Shown in pieces: positions 1 through 5,434 of a stretch of 6,185 nt of DNA. The DNA comes from Planctomycetota bacterium (GTDB taxonomy: Bacteria > Planctomycetota > Phycisphaerae > UBA1845). Position 1 is the stretch's first letter. Each line of letters starts with the position of its first letter. The translations under genes and the position numbers were made by a program. The stretch is from contig JADFIX010000272.1 in NCBI GenBank assembly GCA_022566435.1, positions 1 to 6,185 of the forward strand. Direction: 5' to 3'. The notes below the pieces were generated by a model, which had not been told where the DNA came from, did not search any database, and worked only from the letters and a program-made list of their open reading frames with translations.

Positions 1-213
1 AGCGGCTCATGTTTAAGATTATAAATGTGGGGAGGTTTGAAGGGCAAATGGCGGGGTCCCCGATACCGACGTAAAATCCCGTCCGTGCTCGAGAACTACG
101 ACCTGCGTCGGGCAGCCGGGCTGGCAGATTGTTGTAGCCTGTGTAAACGGGAGCTTCTATGCAGGAATAGGCGCACTCGCGGGTTGGGTCGTTGCGCGTC
201 GCCGAGAAAAAGA

Positions 214-230
214 GCGGTGGAAACCACCGC
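214..230 (+). other. Perfect 7-bp hairpin just before the zinc-ribbon ATG
   Basis: GCGGTGG at 214-220 and CCACCGC at 224-230 are exact reverse complements around an AAA loop. The hairpin ends two bases before the ATG at 233 and covers the place where a ribosome binding site would sit. In mRNA it should hinder initiation at 233. This is one reason to suspect that translation enters from upstream in the same frame, where these bases would encode E-R-W-K-P-P. It is not followed by a T-run, so a terminator is unlikely. Confidence 0.55.
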
Positions 231-232
231 CG

Positions 233-463
233 ATGCCTGAGTGCAGTATTTGTGGATACCGCTGGCCCCGCCCCGACAACATGTCCTGTCCGAAATGCGG
301 CGCGCAGAATGCGTTTCGGAATTGGATTGGACGGTGCCTTCCGACGTATCGTTGCGTATGCGGCTACGACCTTACTGGCAACCTTTCCGGTGTTTGTCCG
401 GAGTGTGGAACGGCGGTTGACACCAGCCAGCACGCCGACAAGCCACACAGAGGAGGGGTTTGA
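233..463 (+). CDS. Double zinc-ribbon protein, start uncertain
   Basis: This is a 76-residue protein from the only ATG in the frame. It has two zinc-ribbon-like modules: C4-x2-C7 with C19-x2-C22 (the second pair in SCPKCG), and C41-x-C43 with C55-x2-C58 inside YRCVCGYDLTGN and SGVCPECG. The GYDLTGN...GVCPECG block is familiar from many small planctomycete proteins of unknown role. The likely function is zinc binding, and no partner or substrate can be named. The start is doubtful: the same frame is open from 41, and codons 122-211 encode a hydrophobic stretch (WQIVVACVNG, then AGIGALAGWVVA) followed by RRREKERWK, like a membrane anchor with a positive-inside flank. That extension contains no ATG, GTG or TTG. 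No Shine-Dalgarno sequence precedes 233; a perfect hairpin does. Either the real gene is longer and its start was lost or frameshifted, or only the soluble ribbon part is made. Confidence 0.7.
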   Translation: MPECSICGYRWPRPDNMSCPKCGAQNAFRNWIGRCLPTYRCVCGYDLTGNLSGVCPECGTAVDTSQHADKPHRGGV

Positions 464-641
464 GCAATTATGGGCGGCGGGTGGACCGAAACCACTCCGG
501 GAACGAGTTGCGCGGCTTTTGTCGCCGTGTCTCCCGTTCTGGCGCGGTGGGCGGCAAGCTGGAAACGAAGTGGATATCGAACTGAATTTCCGTTTTCCTG
601 TTTCGCGCGGTCGCTGATAACAGTTCTCGTATGATCAAACG

Positions 642-1406
642 ATGACCGATCAAGAAGTCGTCACGCTCAGTACGAGCCACATCGTGTCGCTCATGATCAT
701 TGGGCTTGGGTGCGCGGCGTCGGCGCTCTTGCGGCAGGCGTCAGGGCTAAACAGTCTTGGATTTTCCCCGCGCCGAGCCGCCTGCCTGTTGCTCGCGGGA
801 ATACTGATAGCTAACTTCGTCTTCGAGCAATGTTACGAACTTCTGGTCGGTACGTGGTCGATCCGAGAGTCCCTACCGCTTCACCTGTGCGATATTGCGG
901 TAGCAGCGACGGTTGTCGCTCTTATTGGTGCCGCCAACCAGAACAGTCGGCGACCGCAGCCGTCCATCGTTTACGAATTGGCCTTCTACTGGGGACTTGG
1001 CGGCACGTTGCAGGCTATTTTGACGCCTGACTTGGAACAAGCCTTTCCGAGCCCACGATTCTTTACTTACTTCATCGGGCATGGCACGATAGTGATTTCC
1101 GCCGCTGCGCTTACGCTTGGCATCGGCATGCGGCCCAGGCCGTGGTCGGCGCTGCGCGTCTGGCTAATCACAAACGCGACGGCGCTTCCGGTCCTTGCGG
1201 TGAACTATTTCCTCGGATCGAACTACATGTTTCTCTGTGGCGCACCGACCGCCTCAACCGTCCTTAACTATCTGGGCGAATGGCCGTGGCCCTATCTATT
1301 CCTGCTCGATTTGCTTGCGCTGGGCATCATGTCTGCATGCTACGGTCTCTACCGAATAGCCGCGTCATTTCTCCTCATACAGTTGCCAGTCAACGACTCG
1401 CGTTAG
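642..1406 (+). CDS. TIGR02206/YwaF-family seven-helix membrane protein
   Basis: This 254-residue integral membrane protein has about seven predicted helices, at roughly 14-30, 45-64, 79-97, 110-127, 139-160, 170-190 and 214-237. Family hallmarks are visible: LPLHLCDIA at 78-86 (His81, Cys83, Asp84), ELAFYWGLGGTLQAILTPDL at 112-131, FFTYFIGHG at 140-148, NYFLGSNYMFLCG at 188-200, and LGEWPWPYLFLLDLLAL at 211-227. The length matches the family (about 220-250 residues plus a short tail). The bacterial role is unknown. The family is related to animal TMEM164, reported to be a phospholipid acyltransferase, so the conserved His/Cys residues may be catalytic, but that is inference. The ATG at 642 is the only sensible start, because TGA and TAA lie in frame at 615-620. 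No Shine-Dalgarno sequence is visible. A five-codon minigene at 631-645 overlaps the start as ATGA. The gene stands alone, with gaps on both sides. Confidence 0.9.
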   Translation: MTDQEVVTLSTSHIVSLMIIGLGCAASALLRQASGLNSLGFSPRRAACLLLAGILIANFVFEQCYELLVGTWSIRESLPLHLCDIAVAATVVALIGAANQNSRRPQPSIVYELAFYWGLGGTLQAILTPDLEQAFPSPRFFTYFIGHGTIVISAAALTLGIGMRPRPWSALRVWLITNATALPVLAVNYFLGSNYMFLCGAPTASTVLNYLGEWPWPYLFLLDLLALGIMSACYGLYRIAASFLLIQLPVNDSR

Positions 1407-1708
1407 ACGGACGTCATGCACGGTGGCCATTTATCGCGTATGGTCGCCGAATCAGCCATGGGACAATCCGGTTTTCCTCGAACCGTGCTTAGGCGATACA
1501 ATCGAGCGGCAGACCGGACACAATCGCCTCGGTCATCGGGGAGACCCGTCCGTCGTCACCGATCAGAACGGATCGAATTGAGGGGAATCGTCCGGCTGAT
1601 GCGTGAATCGCTCCGGAGAAAAGGTGTCGTCGTGCGGCTTCGGTGGGCTTTCCGGAATCCGCCGCGTGAAAATTGAACGATCGATCCATTGACACGTATC
1701 ACTGCTGT
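1407..1708. other. Intergenic gap before the glycosyltransferase
   Basis: This stretch of about 300 bases has no recognisable gene. Short open frames occur on both strands (for example 1416-1676 on + and 1489-1695 on -), but their translations resemble no family I know and they lack ribosome binding sites. A TTGACA sits at 1689-1694, but the position for its -10 box falls inside the following coding region. No hairpin followed by a T-run was found after the membrane-protein stop at 1404-1406. Confidence 0.5.
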
Positions 1709-2875
1709 ATGAAGATTGTTCACGTCATTACGAGGCTTATCGTCGGGGGCGCCCAGGAGAACACGATTCTCACCTGCCGCGGGCTCGTCGATCGGGGGCA
1801 TGAAGTCACTCTGATCGCAGGCCCGGAAACCGGACCCGAAGGATCGCTCTGGAAGAAGGCGGAGCAATCCGGCGCAAGTCTCATCAAGGTCGAAGAGCTG
1901 ACACGCGCAGTGCGACCGCTCACCGACATCGCGGCCGTCCGTCAAATCCGTGGGATCCTGGAGGATCTGCGGCCGGACATCGTTCATACGCACAGTAGCA
2001 AGGCCGGAATCTTGGCGCGCGAAGCCGCGCGACGAGCGCGGGTGCCGCTCATCGTGCACACGATTCACGGCATGAGTTTCAATCGCACGCAATCGGCGAT
2101 CGTTCGTGGGTTCTACCGTTATCTCGAGCGCCGTGCGGGCAAGGTGACGAATGCGTTCATTTCGGTCGCCGATGCCATGACGGACCAGGCGGTGGCCGCC
2201 GGGCTCGCCCCGCGCGATCGATTCACCACCATCTACTCCGGAATGCAAACGAACCTCTTCGCGGCTGATCCCCAGCGGCGGTGTCGCGTGCGCGCACGGT
2301 GGGGCGCTGACGACGATGCCGTCATCGTGGGTACGATCGCAAGACTCTTCGACAACAAGGGGTACGAAGAGATCTTGCAGGCGCTGCCCGCCGTGGTCGA
2401 GCGCGTCCCACGAATCAGGTTTGTCTGGGTAGGAGACGGGGCGAATCGGCAGCGATACGAGCGGCGGTTGCAACAATTGGGACTAAGCGATCGCGTCTAT
2501 CTGACGGGACTGATTGCCCCGGAAGACGTCGCTGCCCAGATCGACGGGTTCGACATTGTATTGCACGCATCGCGGTGGGAGGGATTGCCTCGCGCGATCG
2601 TCCAGGGCCTGCTTGCCGGGAAACCGGCGATCAGTTTCGATAACGACGGTGCGCCGGAGGTTGTCATCACCAACGAAACCGGCCGGCTCGTGCCCATGGG
2701 CGATATTCCCAGGCTGACCGAAGCCATCGTCGAGTTCGCCGAAGACAAGGAGAAACGAGTGTCCTGTGGTGAACGTGGTCGTTTGCTTTGTAGAGAGCGA
2801 TTCGATTGGCACAACATGGTGGCGGCCATCGAGTCGCTATACGTACGATTGTATTCTCCCGACAAACCCCGCTGA
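1709..2875 (+). CDS. Family-4 (GT-B) glycosyltransferase
   Basis: This 388-residue retaining glycosyltransferase probably transfers a sugar from a nucleotide-sugar donor to a lipid-linked or surface-polysaccharide acceptor at the cytoplasmic membrane face; donor and acceptor cannot be read from the sequence. The N-terminal Rossmann domain starts with MKIVHVITRL and a GG donor-side loop at 13-14, and includes PDIVHTHSSKAG at 89-100. The C-terminal domain has VGTIARLFDNKG at 207-218 (Arg212 and Lys217 in the usual phosphate-binding places), FVWVGDG at 238-244, YLTGL at 264-268, and LHASRWEGLPRAIVQGLLAG at 285-304. In the E-x7-E signature the first Glu is E291 but the second is Gln299. Similar proteins in this subgroup often read PQAL there, so it need not mean inactivity. 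A TTG at 1673 would add 12 residues, but the ATG at 1709 begins exactly where the family begins. No Shine-Dalgarno sequence precedes either. No polysaccharide cluster is adjacent. Confidence 0.92.
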   Translation: MKIVHVITRLIVGGAQENTILTCRGLVDRGHEVTLIAGPETGPEGSLWKKAEQSGASLIKVEELTRAVRPLTDIAAVRQIRGILEDLRPDIVHTHSSKAGILAREAARRARVPLIVHTIHGMSFNRTQSAIVRGFYRYLERRAGKVTNAFISVADAMTDQAVAAGLAPRDRFTTIYSGMQTNLFAADPQRRCRVRARWGADDDAVIVGTIARLFDNKGYEEILQALPAVVERVPRIRFVWVGDGANRQRYERRLQQLGLSDRVYLTGLIAPEDVAAQIDGFDIVLHASRWEGLPRAIVQGLLAGKPAISFDNDGAPEVVITNETGRLVPMGDIPRLTEAIVEFAEDKEKRVSCGERGRLLCRERFDWHNMVAAIESLYVRLYSPDKPR

Positions 2876-3045
2876 CACGACAGCGCAAAGGCGTATGCGG
2901 TGCGGCCCGGGGATCGAGGTGCACACGGAACCGGTTGCTGCGGCGCAGATGTCGCTCGAACAGGCGTCGCAGTCGACCGGCAAGGATTCACATCCGAAAA
3001 CGATGTTGTACCTGTCGGTTGGTCCGGTGTCGCCGTATTCCTATT

Positions 3046-3057
3046 ACATTATAATGT
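3046..3057. promoter_or_regulatory. 12-bp palindrome upstream of the winged-helix gene
   Basis: ACATTATAATGT is a perfect 12-bp palindrome inside an AT-rich patch (3040-3060) in otherwise GC-rich DNA, about 90 bases before the winged-helix start. It contains TATAAT at 3050-3055, a perfect -10 hexamer, but no convincing -35 is present 16-18 bases upstream. It may be a promoter with an operator over the -10 box, possibly used for autoregulation by the downstream DNA-binding protein; that is inference. Confidence 0.4.
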
Positions 3058-3109
3058 CATGCAGCAACTGGGACATTTCAATTCGGGCAAAGCGGGGTGG
3101 GGCGGCAGG

Positions 3110-3148
3110 ATGTATCGAATGATGGCGTTGACAAAGGAGACGGAGTGA
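3110..3148 (+). CDS. Possible 12-residue leader peptide before the winged-helix gene
   Basis: ATG at 3110 opens a 12-codon frame (MYRMMALTKETE) that ends in a TGA at 3146-3148. The last base of that stop is the first base of the next gene's ATG (TGATG). Purine-rich GGCGGCAGG stands directly before its ATG, too close for a normal site. The arrangement would suit translational coupling, but the downstream gene has its own strong ribosome binding site, so the overlap may be chance. Confidence 0.2.
   Translation: MYRMMALTKETE
3133..3139 (+). promoter_or_regulatory. Strong ribosome binding site of the winged-helix gene
   Basis: AAAGGAG lies eight bases before the ATG at 3148. It is one of two clear Shine-Dalgarno sequences in the window and decides the start against the GTG at 3097, which would add 17 residues and has no such site. 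Confidence 0.8.
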
Positions 3149-3750
3149 TGCCCAAATCGGTCGGAAACAAGAAACAACGGCGGAAAACGAAATCCGCCGC
3201 GAGCGCGGCTGCGACAAAAAATACAAGGAAAACCGTAGGCGGCAGGAAACGGAAGGGGGGGCGTGCTGTCGGCGGGCCGCGTAGTCTTTTTCCCGCCCTA
3301 CGCAAGACTCCGGGATTTGGGGTGGCAATCTCGGTCGTCGAAAATGCAGAAGGAAGAATGGACGTTGTCGAAGTGTCCGGCGAATGGTCTTCCGAAGCGA
3401 AGGCAAAGGGTGTGGGTGCCGGCAAAAAGAGCACGTCGCGAAGACCGCGACTGAACAAGCGGGTGTGCATTGCAATGGCCGCTGCGGGACACGAGGTACG
3501 TGCCAAGCTCATGCTCAAACTGCTCGATGGACCCGCGATTTATCGTTCGCTAAAGCGAGTCACAAAGCTGGAAGCGGGGCCGCTTTATCATCACATCAAT
3601 CAGTTGCGCATCGCGGGGTTGATTCTACCCAAACATCGCGATTTATATGAGCTGACCCGCGGCGGTCGAAATCTGATCCTGGCCATGACGGTCTTGGATC
3701 GCGCGGTGCTCGATCGCCGTCGCCGCCCAATTCCCGAAAGCGGAGACTGA
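3148..3750 (+). CDS. Winged-helix DNA-binding protein with basic N-terminal tail
   Basis: This is a 200-residue protein with two parts. Residues 1-43 are low-complexity and very basic (15 Lys/Arg, with Ala, Ser, Thr and Gly), like histone-tail or H1-type DNA-compacting tails. Residues 52-80 form a small unrecognised segment (FGVAISVVENAEGRMDVVEV). Residues about 104-188 look like an ArsR/PadR-type winged helix: RLNKRVCIAMAAAGHEVRAK, LMLKLLDGPAIYRSLKRVTK, the recognition-helix-like LEAGPLYHHINQLRIAGLI at 141-159, then a short wing (YELTRGGRN) and a final helix. No metal-binding Cys motif or ligand domain is seen, so the signal is unknown. It probably binds DNA as a dimer. It stands alone with palindromes on each side. 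A G7 run at 3255-3261, inside the basic tail, is a possible slippage point. The fold is fairly sure; the regulatory target is not known. Confidence 0.78.
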   Translation: MPKSVGNKKQRRKTKSAASAAATKNTRKTVGGRKRKGGRAVGGPRSLFPALRKTPGFGVAISVVENAEGRMDVVEVSGEWSSEAKAKGVGAGKKSTSRRPRLNKRVCIAMAAAGHEVRAKLMLKLLDGPAIYRSLKRVTKLEAGPLYHHINQLRIAGLILPKHRDLYELTRGGRNLILAMTVLDRAVLDRRRRPIPESGD

Positions 3751-3800
3751 GCCCGACGCGGCGACCCTCGAAACGTCTCGCCGTCGATGTCCCGATAATA

Positions 3801-3809
3801 TGATATACT
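3801..3809 (+). promoter_or_regulatory. Extended -10 promoter candidate
   Basis: TGATATACT fits the extended -10 pattern TGnTATAAT with one mismatch. Its last five bases (3805-3809) are the start of the 18-bp palindrome, so a protein bound there would block the promoter. There is no clear -35 box. It lies about 375 bases before the DUF3524 gene, so a long leader or an unseen transcript would be needed. Confidence 0.3.
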
Positions 3810-3822
3810 GTTATAACAGTAT
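3805..3822. repeat. Perfect 18-bp palindrome, operator-like
   Basis: The 18 bases ATACTGTTATAACAGTAT equal their own reverse complement with no spacer. It sits about 55 bases after the winged-helix stop in an AT-rich island and overlaps an extended -10. A perfect spacer-less palindrome of this length is typical of a dimeric regulator's site. The TTATAA core also occurs in the palindrome upstream of the same gene. Confidence 0.6.
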
Positions 3823-3839
3823 TATAGAATACTATAATA
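3820..3839. repeat. Second inverted repeat overlapping the first
   Basis: TATTATAG (3820-3827) and CTATAATA (3832-3839) are exact 8-base arms around AATA. The left arm shares three bases with the 18-bp palindrome. The right arm contains TATAAT at 3833-3838, another possible -10. It is too AT-rich to be a good terminator stem. Confidence 0.5.
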
Positions 3840-4072
3840 TACGGACGCGAGTGGATTCGGGAATGTCGTTTTCGGGTTGGCGCAGGGGCGAGGAAATGAC
3901 CTGGCGGGCGATTGGAATGGGGCGGTTCAGGCGGCGGTGCAAGGCGTGCGTGGTCGAACGACTGACGCCGGCGCCCGGTGACGTGCAGCGCGTTTGGTGA
4001 AACCGAAAACGATACAGGCCAACTCGATCCGGCGTCGTCTGAAAGGCGACCCAAGGCGAAACGTACGGAAAA

Positions 4073-4095
4073 TGGTATGATCTCATTCGATACCA
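4073..4095 (+). promoter_or_regulatory. Extended -10 inside an inverted repeat upstream of the DUF3524 gene
   Basis: TGGTATGAT (4073-4081) fits TGnTATAAT with one mismatch and lies about 100 bases before the GTG start at 4183. TGGTAT (4073-4078) and ATACCA (4090-4095) are exact inverted arms 11 bases apart, so the -10 lies in one arm of a possible operator. No -35 is obvious. This is the best promoter candidate for the glycosyltransferase gene that follows. Confidence 0.35.
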
Positions 4096-4167
4096 GAAAA
4101 AGTGGCTGGCAAAAAAAGAAGGGATTGGGTGCCGCGGTGGAAACGGAAGAATTCGGTAGGGCGGTAC

Positions 4168-4174
4168 GAAGGGG
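4168..4174 (+). promoter_or_regulatory. Ribosome binding site fixing a GTG start
   Basis: GAAGGGG lies eight bases before GTG at 4183 and supports that codon as the start of the DUF3524 glycosyltransferase. Another GTG at 4181 is in a different frame. Confidence 0.65.
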
Positions 4175-4182
4175 TGTAACGT

Positions 4183-5367
4183 GTGAGTGATGCCGGCCCG
4201 GCTTGTAAGCCGCAGAAACTGAACGTGGCCTTGCTCGAGCCTTACTTCGGAGGTTCGCACGCGGCATTCGTGGATACCCTGGTCGGCCACAGTCGCCACG
4301 ACATATGCGTGGCGACCATGCCGCCGCGCAAGTGGAAATGGCGTATGCGCGGCGCGGCGATCTGGTTTGCGATGCAGGAAAACAAATGGTTGGCGGGATG
4401 CGACGGTAGGGCGATCGACCTCATCCTGTGCAACGATATGCTCAGCGTCGCTGACTTGCGTGGCCTTCTGCCTCCCGCGCGGCGCAATCTTCCAATCGCC
4501 TGCTATTTCCACGAAAACCAGTTGACCTATCCGCTACCATGCGAAAAAGACAGAGACTACCAATACGGCATGACCAATATTTCATCATGCCTGGCTGCGG
4601 ATGCGATTTGGTTCAATTCTGCGTTCCATCTCGGGGAATTCCTCGACGCGGCCGCGAGGCTTCTAAAAAAGATGCCCGATTGCGTGCCCGGCGGGTTGAT
4701 CAACTCGATCCGAGAAAAGTGCATCGTCGTCCCGCCGCCAATTGAGCTACCCGCAGGCTTGGGCGCGCCGCCGCGCGAGTCTGACACGAAACCATGGAAG
4801 GGCGATAGGGTCCGCATTCTCTGGTCCCACCGTTGGGAATACGACAAGAACCCGGAGCCTTTCTTCCACGCCCTGATCCGCCTCGCGGAGGCCGGTTGCG
4901 ATTTCGAACTCGTGTTGCTCGGCGAGCAATTTCGAACCGCCCCACCGGTGTTTTCGGCTGCCTGGCCTTGTCTGCAGCCACACATCGTTCACGCGGGCTT
5001 TCTGCCGGATCGCGATGCGTATTGGGAAATGATTGCGACATGTGATGTGGTGGTCAGCTCCGCGATTCAAGAGAATCTCGGATTGTCCGTGGTGGAAGCC
5101 ATTCTGGCCGGTTGCCAGCCGTTGCTGCCGCATCGCCTGGCGTACCCAGAGTTGATTCCTGTGGAATTCCATTCTTCATGCCTTTACGCGCGGGACCACG
5201 ATCTCTTTGATCGGATGCACGCGTTGGTTCGTGGCAACGACCGGCTCAGCGGTGACCATTTCGCGAATCTGTGGCAATCACTTCGGCAGCGTTTTGCGGC
5301 GTCTGAGGTTGTGCCTCAGATCGACGAATTGTTCGTCGAGTTGGCTATGCGTGTGCCGCCAGCCTAG
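4183..5367 (+). CDS. DUF3524/GTDC1-type glycosyltransferase, queuosine-tRNA mannosyltransferase homologue
   Basis: This 394-residue GT-B protein of the GTDC1 family is full length for the family. Animal GTDC1 (QTMAN) adds mannose from GDP-mannose to queuosine at position 34 of tRNA-Asp. The same blocks are seen here: LLEPYFGGSH at 17-26, MPPRKWKWRMRG at 46-57, ACYFHENQLTYP at 106-117, RDYQYG at 124-129, SCLAADAIWFNS at 135-146, RILWSHRWEYDKNPEPFF at 211-228, LLGEQF at 245-250, HAGFLPDRDAYWEM at 270-283, and QENLGLSVVEAILAGCQPL at 296-314. An intact E-x7-E (E297, E305) and YPELIP at 321-326 follow. I am sure of the family. That the bacterial enzyme also acts on queuosine-tRNA is inference; another acceptor is possible. 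It starts at GTG with a good ribosome binding site. No queuosine synthesis gene is in the window. Confidence 0.93.
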   Translation: MSDAGPACKPQKLNVALLEPYFGGSHAAFVDTLVGHSRHDICVATMPPRKWKWRMRGAAIWFAMQENKWLAGCDGRAIDLILCNDMLSVADLRGLLPPARRNLPIACYFHENQLTYPLPCEKDRDYQYGMTNISSCLAADAIWFNSAFHLGEFLDAAARLLKKMPDCVPGGLINSIREKCIVVPPPIELPAGLGAPPRESDTKPWKGDRVRILWSHRWEYDKNPEPFFHALIRLAEAGCDFELVLLGEQFRTAPPVFSAAWPCLQPHIVHAGFLPDRDAYWEMIATCDVVVSSAIQENLGLSVVEAILAGCQPLLPHRLAYPELIPVEFHSSCLYARDHDLFDRMHALVRGNDRLSGDHFANLWQSLRQRFAASEVVPQIDELFVELAMRVPPA

Positions 5368-5401
5368 AAACCGTCCCAGGCGTGGCGGAAAACCGGTTTC
5401 T
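5366..5401 (+). terminator. Possible weak terminator hairpin after the DUF3524 gene
   Basis: AGAAACCG (5366-5373) and CGGTTTCT (5394-5401) are exact 8-base arms around a 20-base loop. The left arm begins within the TAG stop codon. There is no T-run after it, so intrinsic termination would be poor. The right arm is also part of a separate 10-base palindrome, AAACCGGTTT (5390-5399). Confidence 0.3.
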
Positions 5402-5422
5402 CAGACCCAGACCTCTAACGTC

Positions 5423-5434
5423 CTATAATATATG
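5423..5434 (+). promoter_or_regulatory. AT-rich -10-like element, second copy
   Basis: CTATAATATATG differs at one base from CTATAATATACG at 3832-3843. It contains TATAAT at 5424-5429 and ends in the ATG of the kinase remnant's open frame. No good -35 is seen. It may be a relic promoter or chance AT-richness. Confidence 0.25.

Larger units (their letters stand above)
3751..4182. other. 432-base intergenic region with regulatory-looking sites
   Basis: No gene is supported here. Short frames exist (3800-4000 and 3978-4190 on +, and antisense frames running into the next gene), but they resemble no family. The left part holds an AT-rich island with two overlapping inverted repeats (3805-3839) and an extended -10. 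The right part holds another extended -10 with an inverted repeat around it (4073-4095). The rest (3842-4070) is GC-rich with no structure that I can support. Confidence 0.55.

Noticed and set aside
20..25. TATAAA near the left edge as a promoter
   Set aside because: The -35 position would be at or beyond the window edge, and no other support is visible.
192..617. 141-codon + strand frame overlapping the zinc-ribbon gene
   Set aside because: The zinc-ribbon frame explains 233-463 with clear Cys motifs, and this frame is an Arg/Pro-rich shadow with no known family.
1689..1694. TTGACA as a -35 box for the GT4 gene
   Set aside because: The matching -10 position falls at 1712-1717, inside the coding region that starts at 1709, and there is no good hexamer there.
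1556..2476. 306-codon open frame on the - strand
   Set aside because: It lies antisense to the well-supported GT4 gene, its translation (rich in Arg, His, Asp and Pro) resembles no family, and long antisense frames are common in GC-rich genes.
2766..3122. 118-codon + strand frame overlapping the end of the GT4 gene
   Set aside because: It starts inside the GT4 gene in another frame, has no ribosome binding site, and the part after 2876 matches nothing I know.
3759..3783. Inverted repeat CGGCGA/TCGCCG after the winged-helix gene as a terminator
   Set aside because: Only six base pairs with a 13-base loop and no T-run follow; repeats of this size are expected by chance in GC-rich DNA.
3596..4512. 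Two long - strand frames (3596-4267 and 3832-4512)
   Set aside because: They run across the wing of the winged-helix gene, the AT-rich palindromes and the start of the DUF3524 gene. The translations are low-quality (many Arg, Pro, His) and not recognised.
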